The notes under the pieces are model-generated. The model saw nothing but the letters and a program-made list of their open reading frames with translations, did no database searches and was not told where the DNA came from. Below, one piece after another: positions 8,501-14,649 of a stretch of 41,562 nt of DNA. The DNA lies in the NCBI GenBank assembly GCA_947623935.1, contig CANQIE010000007.1, positions 1 through 41,562 on the forward strand, read 5' to 3'. Position 1 is the stretch's first letter; each line of letters starts with the position of its first letter. A program made the translations under genes and the position numbers. This stretch comes from an uncultured Bacilli bacterium. Its GTDB lineage: Bacteria > Bacillota_I > Bacilli_A > RF39 > UBA660.

Positions 8501-9116
8501 TAATTAATTTAGCATTGGCATAAACGGCATCATCATACCAGTGACTATACCAACTATTACCATTTTCATATGCATAAAGTCTTAAATAGTTAGCATCACA
8601 AATATCCACTTTAGCAAATATCGCGTCATCCCAACCTTTTAAAGTTCCTGTTTTAAATTCTTCTTTCCATTCTTTACCATCTTGTGAGGTATAAATTTTA
8701 AAACTAACTCCACCATTGTAATAGGTTTCCGTTCTAGTAGCATCAACTCCAAGATAAGCTGTAAAGAAGTCATAATCTAAATCACTTACATCATAAACTA
8801 GATTTGAAGTAGCCCATGCAGAAATACCTTTAATAAAGGTTGTTCTTTCTCCATCAATATTAACGGATATAAGTTTACTATCGTTATTTTTATCTAGGCG
8901 AACATAATACCCATTTTTTACATAGGATTCATCTAGATATTTAACATCTGATAAATAAACCATCTCTTCCGTATTGTAAGATAAATAAGAAGTAGATAGT
9001 ACTGTGTTAGAATATGCTTTTGCTTCACTTACGATGAATAAAGTGATCGTTCCCATGACAAAAAGAACGAACGATAATATCATTCCAGTAAATTTACAAG
9101 ACTTTTTATTTTTCAT
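5586..9116 (-). CDS. Giant surface protein: NPCBM, transglutaminase-like, discoidin domains, wall-spanning repeats
   Basis: 1176 residues. Signal peptide 1-34 (after EAKA). Residues about 50-205 read as an NPCBM carbohydrate-binding module. Residues about 220-700 are a largely helical region with a transglutaminase/papain-like core: Cys487 in GGVCGAISKTG, His513 in QPGHAAYIYMN and Asn533/Asp534 in LYNDVSGWG. Beta-sandwich segments follow (about 710-865), then a discoidin/F5-8C module (about 870-1010), TPSETPEP-type repeats (about 1021-1075), an acidic stretch and a C-terminal membrane segment (1157-1176) with no LPXTG and no charged tail after it. Likely a surface enzyme that binds and cuts or crosslinks glycoproteins; the activity is inferred from fold and triad. 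Start after GAGGGGGAACAGGTT. Element cargo. Confidence 0.85.
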   Translation of the reverse strand: MKNKKSCKFTGMILSFVLFVMGTITLFIVSEAKAYSNTVLSTSYLSYNTEEMVYLSDVKYLDESYVKNGYYVRLDKNNDSKLISVNIDGERTTFIKGISAWATSNLVYDVSDLDYDFFTAYLGVDATRTETYYNGGVSFKIYTSQDGKEWKEEFKTGTLKGWDDAIFAKVDICDANYLRLYAYENGNSWYSHWYDDAVYANAKLIKEDYQEKTTKDDLVQPVSYYDNLIRECESKGETCEHTLLKRTFVNNVGYDVLQAYLAYSNEYHDTISWLMNDQKILEEYLLGGTPDGSYGTSINILNELYEKYKADLDDPKYGDLYLKMMISLSLTHSANVGLWVTGAPEDVNDTNGSNAINRYAIYKKLHDEGLLRNEIFEHISVEEMRFVMNNIIDDEEILWLNEFATLNNSTDPYKFLTYRFGYDYNKDQYYDLAQREKWNNTVRKELSPNPYHFLNTYTDANGKTYQIQYGIKNRPKLWIVFEEGGVCGAISKTGSNIIGTYGVPSSVVSQPGHAAYIYMNLDSQGNKIWTLYNDVSGWGQTGKTEKLSVRMPNGWGTGSYVGDFPGSYVLLAQAALNDYNNYVASEKIIMKAGAYKNNSTKLKQIYEDALKVQNINFDAWLGLVNTYLGDDNSTSTDFLNLAKRITTTLTYYPLPMHDLMRLIEKRLSGADHAIYLNLLNNALTLASKATDQDVLQARPTQQVANYLLQKNDTEIASFSFDGENAGQIVLDERYEGNGVVWEYSLDGGQNWQRVNEMKKQLSDKELRIINVETDILVRIVGAMEAIYDIDITKSNVAPTVYNNDLENKVIGATDTMEWRLDGEENWTSFKKSAPDLTGDKTVEVRIGYTGTKLASEAVTLKYTEDTVDKTQRYVPVSRLTVEDFSTDEPGHQNEVSHAIDGNLNTIWHTKWDGSDKDKYITIKVDKPITLTKLQYVPRQDANNGKITKAVVLTSMDGETWTEVATDVVWDMTKNAKEIVFEEGVEAQYIKLVGKETSGSYASAAMINLYEDATKIKEEPVPTPSETPEPTPSETPKPTPSETPDPTPSEEPTPTPSETPEPAPSEMPKPTPSETVKPTTTPKPSTTNPSTSKPSASTKPSTEEKPNTSNKEEINEEKDSEVEENKEENKDEEKEETTFNETSNSSNSNQSSIFDSEIMKYIVIGILAIVALVIIIL
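5891..6060 (-). repeat. In-gene tandem repeat encoding Thr-Pro-Ser-Glu linkers
   Basis: Roughly eight to nine imperfect copies of an 18-24-bp unit coding for TPSETPEP-like octapeptides and shorter variants. They form an extended Pro-rich stalk between the discoidin domain and the membrane anchor. Such tracts commonly vary in copy number between strains. Confidence 0.75.
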
Positions 9117-9262
9117 AACCTGTTCCCCCTCATATTTATTGCCTATATTTTACCACAAAATAAGGAAAAAGTAAAGTTTTTCTTCTTTAACGATATAGAT
9201 AGTTCAATAATAAATAAGTATCTATTTTATTATACTCAATAGCATGTTTTGATTGCAAAGAA
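9117..9262 (-). promoter_or_regulatory. Promoter region of the giant surface protein
   Basis: On the minus strand TTGCAA and TATAAT are separated by 18 nt within about 9223-9257, roughly 110 nt upstream of the start codon. The leader between is AT-rich with no recognised riboswitch. The preceding GntR gene has its own terminator, so this gene is transcribed alone. Confidence 0.45.
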
Positions 9263-9289
9263 AAAAAGTTGAATCATGTTCAACTTTTT
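9263..9289 (-). terminator. Terminator of the GntR gene
   Basis: Perfect 11-bp inverted repeat AAAAAGTTGAA / TTCAACTTTTT with a 5-nt loop (9274-9278). On the minus strand the T-run follows the stem directly. Confidence 0.8.
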
Positions 9290-9300
9290 ACACTCCTATA

Positions 9301-9684
9301 TTATCTGACTTTTTCTTTTTTAAAAGGCTTTAATATTTCTTCTATTTTCTCATAAGATACACCTAATAATTCAAGTCTTTGTGCGCTTTCCTCAAATATA
9401 AGTAATTCTTTCCTAATTTCCTCTTTCAAAGCAATTTCATAAATATTAGAAATAATCATTCCTTTAGTAGAATTTGCTTGTACAAAACCACGGTATCGCA
9501 AATTATCATACGCCTTCTTCACTGTACTAATACTTACTTTAAGTCTTTTAGCAAGGACTCTAATCGAAGGCAAAATTTCCCCTTTTCTTAAATCTCCTTT
9601 GATGATTTCTTTAATAATTTCATCTACAATTTGTAAATATACCGGTGTTTTCGAACTATAATCAATTTCTATATTGTACTTCAT
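9301..9684 (-). CDS. YtrA-type GntR regulator, no adjacent ABC partner
   Basis: 127-residue transcription repressor of the short YtrA branch of GntR: an N-terminal winged helix-turn-helix (PVYLQIVDEIIKEIIKGDLR, GEILPSIRVLAKRLKVSIST, VKKAYDNLRYRGFV) and a short helical dimerisation tail. I choose ATG 9684 because AGGAGAG precedes it; the longer frame to 9756 has no ribosome site. YtrA proteins normally head an ABC-transporter operon as at 36089-36463; here terminators on both sides (9263-9289, 9761-9786) isolate it, so it may control the surface protein gene or other element genes. Target unknown. Confidence 0.85.
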   Translation of the reverse strand: MKYNIEIDYSSKTPVYLQIVDEIIKEIIKGDLRKGEILPSIRVLAKRLKVSISTVKKAYDNLRYRGFVQANSTKGMIISNIYEIALKEEIRKELLIFEESAQRLELLGVSYEKIEEILKPFKKEKVR

Positions 9685-9760
9685 AGATCTCTCCTTTCTA
9701 AATTTAGGCAAATCAAACCCGTATATATAGTCGTTCGAAAACACCAAAAAAGTCAAAAAA

Positions 9761-9786
9761 AAAGAAACTTTTTTGGAAGTTTCTTT
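9761..9786 (-). terminator. Terminator of the sigma/protease operon
   Basis: Perfect 10-bp inverted repeat AAAGAAACTT / AAGTTTCTTT, loop of 6 nt, followed on the minus strand by a long T-run. It ends the transcript that contains the 234-aa exported protein. Confidence 0.8.
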
Positions 9787-9795
9787 ACTTTATTC

Positions 9796-10500
9796 TTATT
9801 CTGTAGCTTGTCCTAATTTAGAAAAATCTACTACTTCAGAAATAGGAACCCATTTATTTGTAACATTATCTTTTACCTTTAAAGTTTGAACACTTTGGGT
9901 AGAGTTAAGTAATGCATCAGGTTCTTGTACTTCTCTTGTTCCATATTGGAAAGCACCAATCATATAAGTATCATCTTGTTTAGACATAAATACTAAATAC
10001 GTTGCTCCTTCTTCAATGGTAATATCTCCTTCAACTCTAGCATCTACTACTGTATTGGTATGATCCATACCACTTTCTTTAGCCATGTTAATTAATTTTT
10101 CAGGATCGTCTACTCCCTTAATCCATTCACTCCATGGCATTTGTCCACCAGTTCTCTTAAAAGTAATTTCTTTTTCGGTAATATTTCCCTTTAAAGTTTT
10201 TAATACTTCAAGTGTTCCTTTAGAGTATACCATAGATGGATCATTAGTACCTTCTACAACATTACTTACTTTGTCGATTGATTTTACTTTAACTAAAGCA
10301 ATGTAATCATATAAGTTATTAACTACATTCATATCAGAAATATCGGTTCCCATATCTAAATGATATCCTACACCGAATACATTATCTCGTGGACTAGCAA
10401 CTTTACTGTAGTCTAATTCTGTATTATTTACTTTTGCACTAATTACAAAGACTGCCACAATAACCAACAAAAAGCTTACTGGATATAATATTTTCTTCAT
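9796..10500 (-). CDS. Exported protein of unknown function (234 aa)
   Basis: Hydrophobic N-terminus (about residues 5-22) acts as a signal peptide or anchor without a lipobox Cys. The mature part is rich in beta strand, with the segments YIALVKVKSI, KGTLEVLKTLKG, KEITFKRTGGQ and EEGATYLVFMSKQDD. That pattern (affects-transport, rises, paid-out strands) fits a small secreted beta-sandwich or barrel, but I do not recognise the family. It lies 11 nt after the matrixin-like protease in the sigma-factor operon and is the last gene before the terminator, so it could be a protease substrate, inhibitor or partner. Function unassigned. Confidence 0.6.
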   Translation of the reverse strand: MKKILYPVSFLLVIVAVFVISAKVNNTELDYSKVASPRDNVFGVGYHLDMGTDISDMNVVNNLYDYIALVKVKSIDKVSNVVEGTNDPSMVYSKGTLEVLKTLKGNITEKEITFKRTGGQMPWSEWIKGVDDPEKLINMAKESGMDHTNTVVDARVEGDITIEEGATYLVFMSKQDDTYMIGAFQYGTREVQEPDALLNSTQSVQTLKVKDNVTNKWVPISEVVDFSKLGQATE

Positions 10501-10511
10501 ATGCTCTCCTC

Positions 10512-11111
10512 CTAATATAACCTATATAAGGCATCTGTATCACAAGGTTGAACTGTTTGAACAGTTCTATACCAACTTTGTCCCATGATACTTTCTTTGT
10601 TATAAGAAACAGCATCATCGACATGAGCAAGTCCAAAAGCATGACCCATTTCATGTGCAATCGTACCTTGTACTTCAGTAGCATTTCGATTATGATTAGT
10701 ATCATCATTGATATGTATGCGAGTAAAAGCATAAGTTTGGTCTTCCGGATAAACTAAATTTCCTGAATTATTAAAGTATTCAGTTAATCCAAGTACTTTC
10801 ACATTTTCATTGCTTGTAAAAAAAGAATTAGGTTTGGTATAAATATCAAGCATCGTTCCTGCATTTGATGATGCTGCAACCATATTAACAGGGCTTGTCC
10901 ATCCAGGATTTTCCCAGTTATGTTCGGCATTGATAATTAAATATTCATAAAATCCAGTTCCACTACTATAATCAATCCAATAAGAAACACGAGATATTCC
11001 TTTTGCATAACCATATCCGTAAACAGGAACAGTAGCCGCTTGAATAGTTTTAGGCATTAATAAAAGTATTGTAAAAATGACCATAGTAAAAAGTTTTTTT
11101 TCTTTTTTCAT
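10512..11111 (-). CDS. Secreted matrixin-like zinc metalloprotease
   Basis: 199 residues with a signal peptide (about 1-25, cleaved after IQA). The zinc motif HEMGHAFGLAH (153-163) has the three His and catalytic Glu of metzincins, and Met176 in ESIMGQ is the Met-turn, placing it in the M10 matrixin type. No prodomain with a cysteine switch is visible, and there is no C-terminal anchor, so it should be released as a compact active enzyme. It follows the sigma/anti-sigma pair by 64 nt and precedes the exported 234-aa protein by 11 nt. Extracellular proteolysis, perhaps of host matrix or of the neighbouring secreted proteins, is inferred. Confidence 0.9.
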   Translation of the reverse strand: MKKEKKLFTMVIFTILLLMPKTIQAATVPVYGYGYAKGISRVSYWIDYSSGTGFYEYLIINAEHNWENPGWTSPVNMVAASSNAGTMLDIYTKPNSFFTSNENVKVLGLTEYFNNSGNLVYPEDQTYAFTRIHINDDTNHNRNATEVQGTIAHEMGHAFGLAHVDDAVSYNKESIMGQSWYRTVQTVQPCDTDALYRLY

Positions 11112-11175
11112 ATTTTTCCTTCGTTTAAATACTACAAAATACTTTTTATCACCTCAATCCATATGATACAAAAAA

Positions 11176-11943
11176 TCACTGATTTAATATTCTTTGTACA
11201 ACCTCTTTTACTACATCGATAGATGAAGTATCTACTGCAACATCGAATTTTAAATTGTTTTTTTCAAATGTTACAAAAAAATATTCATTTAATTTAAGAA
11301 TTTTTACTTTTTGTTTATTTATAAAACTGCTTTCAGATATATCAAGTTCATTTACAAGCTCATTATCATATTTAAAGCGAATATAGTTTGGATTGAATTC
11401 GTTTAAACAAATATCAATAATGATATGCTTTCGCTCATTTTCAATTTGATTATAAGTTAAAACAAATTCAATAATTTGATCAGCCTGATAACTTCCATAA
11501 ACTTCTGAATCAACAAAAGATAAATCTTCAAAATGAAAAGCATTATATTTGGTAAATACAGTATTATCTATATTGGGATGTTCACGAGCATTATCACTCC
11601 ATACAATATCAATTTTATTTGCTTTAGTATCTGAAAAATCATTAACCACAATCTTATCTTCTACTTCTGTTTGAGTAGTATTTCCGTCTCCTTCAAATTC
11701 GATAGGTCCACTAGGATTCTGATTGATTAAAACAATAGAAACTACTACAATTAAAATCACCGCCAAAGAGGAAGCTGTTACTTTGAAATAAAGATTTCGT
11801 TTATATTTTCTTCTCTCTTCTTCTAGATCATGCGTCTTTTTATACTCATCAAACTTTTGCATGATGGCCTGATAATTTTTTTCTTTATTAAACTCTTGAT
11901 CAAAAAGCTCGGATATTCGTTCATTCTTAGGCATGCACTCCAT
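11176..11943 (-). CDS. Membrane anti-sigma factor (probable)
   Basis: 255 residues; the likely start is ATG 11934 (MPKNERISEL) or the ORF start at 11943 (MECMPK). A charged cytoplasmic segment (about 60 residues) is followed by one membrane span (about residues 53-74) and an extracellular domain of some 180 residues. That topology and the overlap with the 3' end of the ECF sigma gene are typical of anti-sigma factors. No zinc-binding ZAS motif is seen, so it belongs to another class. The outside domain is a candidate sensor, possibly cut by or responding to the downstream protease; that is inference. Confidence 0.7.
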   Translation of the reverse strand: MECMPKNERISELFDQEFNKEKNYQAIMQKFDEYKKTHDLEEERRKYKRNLYFKVTASSLAVILIVVVSIVLINQNPSGPIEFEGDGNTTQTEVEDKIVVNDFSDTKANKIDIVWSDNAREHPNIDNTVFTKYNAFHFEDLSFVDSEVYGSYQADQIIEFVLTYNQIENERKHIIIDICLNEFNPNYIRFKYDNELVNELDISESSFINKQKVKILKLNEYFFVTFEKNNLKFDVAVDTSSIDVVKEVVQRILNQ

Positions 11944-12463
11944 CCTCCTTTTTATATTCAGATCTTATTTTATCTAGAATTTTCTTATATCTATATTTTA
12001 CCGTTGACTCTTTCATCTTTAATTCTTTGGCTATTTCTCTAAAAGTTAATCCTTGATAAAAATATAAATAAAAGATTCTAACTCCTATTCTATCTTCCTT
12101 ATTGATATCTTGTAAAATCTTTTTAATAGAAATATGTTCTATAATTTCATCTTCCAGCTCTTCATCTCCTGGAATCAAATTAGTATAGTCATATTCTTGT
12201 CCATCTTTCTCAAAAGTTAATGGAACATTCCTCTCCTTATCTTTATATACTTTACGATAATAATCACTAATTTTCCTGTTTGCTATACCGCGAACATAAC
12301 TGCGCGCATTTAAAATTACTTTCCCTTTACTAAGATCTACTAACAAAGAAAGATATATTTCTTGTACAATATCATTTACATCTTCTATATTCGGAAGTCG
12401 GAACAAGATGTATTTGACAATATACGAATACGTTTCCGAATATAGTTTATCAAAATTATTCAT
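11927..12463 (-). CDS. ECF-type sigma factor
   Basis: 178 residues with region 2 (LYSETYSYIVKYILF, then DVNDIVQEIYLSLL and ARSYVRGIANRKISDYYRK) and region 4 (RIFYLYFYQGLTFREIAKEL followed by KESTVKYRYKKILDKIR). These are the two halves of an extracytoplasmic-function sigma factor that directs RNA polymerase to its own set of promoters. ATG 12463 follows GAGGAGG. The gene overlaps the probable anti-sigma gene by about 17 nt and leads the operon with protease and exported protein. Autoregulation is expected but I could not identify the promoter class. Confidence 0.92.
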   Translation of the reverse strand: MNNFDKLYSETYSYIVKYILFRLPNIEDVNDIVQEIYLSLLVDLSKGKVILNARSYVRGIANRKISDYYRKVYKDKERNVPLTFEKDGQEYDYTNLIPGDEELEDEIIEHISIKKILQDINKEDRIGVRIFYLYFYQGLTFREIAKELKMKESTVKYRYKKILDKIRSEYKKEDGVHA

Positions 12464-12511
12464 GGCTGCCTCCTCGTATTTTCTAAAAATAACAAAATTT
12501 TTAAAAAAAAC

Positions 12512-12538
12512 GCTAGAAGAGATTTAGTCTTTACTAGC
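12512..12538 (-). terminator. Probable terminator of the 220-aa gene
   Basis: Minus-strand stem GCTAG / CTAGC (12534-12538 with 12512-12516) with inner AGA/TCT pairing, then a G and a run of eight T. The rest of the 12464-12700 gap is AT-rich and holds no ORF with a ribosome site. Confidence 0.5.
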
Positions 12539-12700
12539 ACTAATTTTAAATCCACTAACAATTTTGAGGGAAAACTACTTCTACTGTTTTTATGACTTCT
12601 TATACGTTTTTACCTCTTTGCTTACATTTTAACAAAGATAAAAATAGATGGAAATAATTTTTTATAAACTATGTTTCACAATATTTTGCATGGAATAGAA

Positions 12701-13363
12701 CTAATCATTCAAGATACTTTGGATGAATTTTTCTTTTCTTTGATAGTTCTCAATCAAGGTATCAAAATGGATATCTAAAGTATCTTGTACTAAATTAGAA
12801 ATCTCTTCTTTCGTCTTTGATTTAGACATATCCTCTATCATTTCTTGATAAGGTTGGAATAAATAGATAATGCTATACTGATCGTAATTTGCAAAGATAA
12901 GTTTTTTCATGAAATCTAAAAGTAAACCCAGATCACTTAAATTATCTAAATTCATTTTATCACAAATTTTTAAAGATGTAAAAAAAGATTTATATTTTGG
13001 AAAAAGAAAAGTTATATTTTGATACATAGGAGATACAAATACTTTTTCGATGTTTGTTTTGTAAAAAGAAAAGGCCTCTTTATCACTCCAAGACTTCTTA
13101 GATAATAAAAAAGATAAATCCGCTTCTTTTAATAAAAGATTTAAGAAAAAGGGCTTAGAAGGCAAAGGTGCAAAAGTATTTTCAAAAGAACTATAGAGTT
13201 CACTTAATAAGTTCACAAATTGTTGATAAGATGATTCGGTATCATCTAATTTCATTATCACTTTATCTAACGTTTCTTCTTCCAATAATTGGTAAAGAGC
13301 ACCTCTGTTATTTTTGGTGGAAACCACCTCATATAGTTTCTTTTTTTTATCTTTAATACTCAT
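12701..13363 (-). CDS. Hypothetical helical protein (220 aa) at the attR end
   Basis: Unrecognised, predicted almost entirely alpha-helical, cytoplasmic, with no signal or membrane segment. I place the start at ATG 13363 (MSIKDKKKK), behind GGTGAGG; the longer frame to 13405 would begin inside the promoter. Its promoter (TATAAT at 13408-13413 on the minus strand, with an extended TGN) carries a small dyad just downstream. As the only gene between the sigma operon and attR with its own promoter and terminator it may regulate or stabilise the element; this is speculation. Confidence 0.6.
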   Translation of the reverse strand: MSIKDKKKKLYEVVSTKNNRGALYQLLEEETLDKVIMKLDDTESSYQQFVNLLSELYSSFENTFAPLPSKPFFLNLLLKEADLSFLLSKKSWSDKEAFSFYKTNIEKVFVSPMYQNITFLFPKYKSFFTSLKICDKMNLDNLSDLGLLLDFMKKLIFANYDQYSIIYLFQPYQEMIEDMSKSKTKEEISNLVQDTLDIHFDTLIENYQRKEKFIQSILND

Positions 13364-13391
13364 ACACTTTCCCTCACCTATATGTGTTCGT

Positions 13392-13413
13392 TTGTATTGA
13401 TACAAGCATTATA
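13392..13413 (-). promoter_or_regulatory. Promoter and dyad of the 220-aa gene
   Basis: TATAAT (minus strand, 13408-13413) with extended -10 TGT. The perfect dyad TTGTAT-TG-ATACAA (13392-13405) covers the expected transcription start, where a bound repressor would block initiation. The half-site TTGTAT also begins the half-sites of the YtrA-type operator at 36475-36506. Confidence 0.5.
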
Positions 13414-13484
13414 ACATACTTATCCCTAAAATGCATGATTATTCACTATTTTATCGAAAAAGAAAAATTAGAGACTTCCTTTTG

Positions 13485-13502
13485 TTGCATTAAGAGAACC
13501 TA
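13485..13502 (+). repeat. attR of the integrative element
   Basis: Element half-site TTGCATTA (13485-13492), then AGA and the core GAACCTA (13496-13502); host coding sequence resumes in frame with Thr-Ala. Confidence 0.8.
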
Positions 13503-13900
13503 CTGCTCTACAAGTAGAACAACAAGGTTTTGGTCATGTAGTTTCATCGATTGGTAAATTAGGAGGCGTTGTCCCATACACATCTTATAGTGCACGTATC
13601 AGTTACATTGAAGCACATAAAGATGTCATTGAAAAATTTGAACGTGCGATTCAAAAAGGATTAGATTACGTTCATAGTCATAGCGATGAAGAAGTAGCAA
13701 CGGTAATCTTAGATTATTTCCCAGATACTTCTAAAGATGACTTAACGGACGCTGTTCGTCGTTATAGAGAAGCCGATAGTTGGCCAACGACCACTACCTT
13801 TACCAAAGAATCTTTTGACCACTTACAAGATATCATGATAGCATCAAATGAATTGAAAGAAAAAGTTCCTTTTGAAGAATTAATGTATCAAGTAAAATAA
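13496..13900 (+). pseudogene. ABC importer substrate-binding protein, 3' part
   Basis: From 13502 this encodes the last 132 residues of the binding protein begun at 2967, in the same frame after joining at GAACCTA. It includes the family segment GHVVSSIGKLGG and a helical C-terminus ending MYQVK. The frame is intact but has no start codon with a ribosome site; an upstream in-frame stop lies at 13469-13471. The stop (TAA 13898-13900) overlaps the ATG of the ATPase gene, showing that the three genes form one translationally coupled operon. The lack of decay in this fragment suggests a recent or reversible insertion. Confidence 0.9.
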
Positions 13901-14649
13901 TGAAACCGATTTTATCTATTCAACATTTGAAGAAAAACTATCATGATAAAAACGATGAAATTACAGCGATTGAAGATATTACTTTTGAAGTAAACGATAA
14001 AGAGTTTGTGGCGATTGTTGGTCCTTCAGGATGTGGTAAATCCACACTTTTATCAATTCTAACAGGACTCGATAAGGAATCTAGTGGTACTATCCAATTT
14101 GAAAAAGAAAACTTAAAAATTGGTTACATGCTTCAAAAAGACTCTCTTTTTCCATGGCGTACCATCTTAGAAAACTGTTATCTAGGTCTTGAAATCAATC
14201 ATAATTTAAACGATGAAACCAAGGAAAGAGTATTAAATTTACTAAAGACCTATGGCTTAGGAGACTTTATCAACAAGTATCCAAATAGTCTATCAGGAGG
14301 TATGCGTCAAAGAGTTGCTTTAATTAGAACTCTTGCAACAGATCCTGATATCTTACTTTTAGATGAAGCTTTTTCAGCTCTCGATTATCAGACACGCCTT
14401 GCTTTATCGGATGATGTATACCGAATTATTAAAAAAGAAGGAAAAACCGCCATTATGGTTACCCACGATTTAGGAGAAGCAATTTCGATGGCTGATCGTA
14501 TTATCGTCTTATCCAAACGTCCATCCAAGGTAAAAAAGGAATACATTATTGAAATGAAAGATAAAAAGAACCCTATTCATAATCGTAAATGCCCTGAGTT
14601 TAGCATTTATTATGACGAGATATGGAGGGATTTAGATGTCCACCTATAG
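13900..14649 (+). CDS. ABC importer ATPase (SsuB/TauB type)
   Basis: 249-residue nucleotide-binding subunit of an importer for a small organic anion or vitamin precursor. Walker A GPSGCGKST, Q-loop LQKDSLFPW, signature LSGGMRQRV, Walker B ILLLDEAFSALD and the switch His in VTHDLGEA are all intact, and the LFPW after the Q-loop is typical of the nitrate/sulfonate/taurine/thiamine-precursor branch. Start ATG overlaps the stop of the split binding protein; the 3' end overlaps the permease start by 14 nt. With the upstream gene interrupted by the element, its promoter is now 10 kb away, so expression must depend on element-derived transcription or on excision. Confidence 0.95.
   Translation: MKPILSIQHLKKNYHDKNDEITAIEDITFEVNDKEFVAIVGPSGCGKSTLLSILTGLDKESSGTIQFEKENLKIGYMLQKDSLFPWRTILENCYLGLEINHNLNDETKERVLNLLKTYGLGDFINKYPNSLSGGMRQRVALIRTLATDPDILLLDEAFSALDYQTRLALSDDVYRIIKKEGKTAIMVTHDLGEAISMADRIIVLSKRPSKVKKEYIIEMKDKKNPIHNRKCPEFSIYYDEIWRDLDVHL

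Larger units (their letters stand above)
3552..13502. mobile_element. 9.94-kb integrative element in the substrate-binding protein gene
   Basis: The element lies between direct repeats GAACCTA (3552-3558 and 13496-13502). It encodes a large serine recombinase at its left end, plus a small coupled ORF, a giant surface protein, a GntR regulator, an exported protein, a matrixin-like protease, an anti-sigma and ECF sigma factor, and an unknown 220-aa protein. All cargo genes are on the minus strand, opposite to the interrupted gene. Joining the flanks restores the host reading frame exactly. Joining the ends makes an inverted repeat typical of a serine-recombinase attP. No capsid, relaxase or conjugation genes are present, so it is neither a phage nor self-conjugative; it may move with help or only excise and re-integrate. 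Confidence 0.9.

Noticed and set aside
3552-13502. Prophage
   Set aside because: No terminase, portal, capsid, tail or lysis genes; the only phage-like trait is the serine recombinase.
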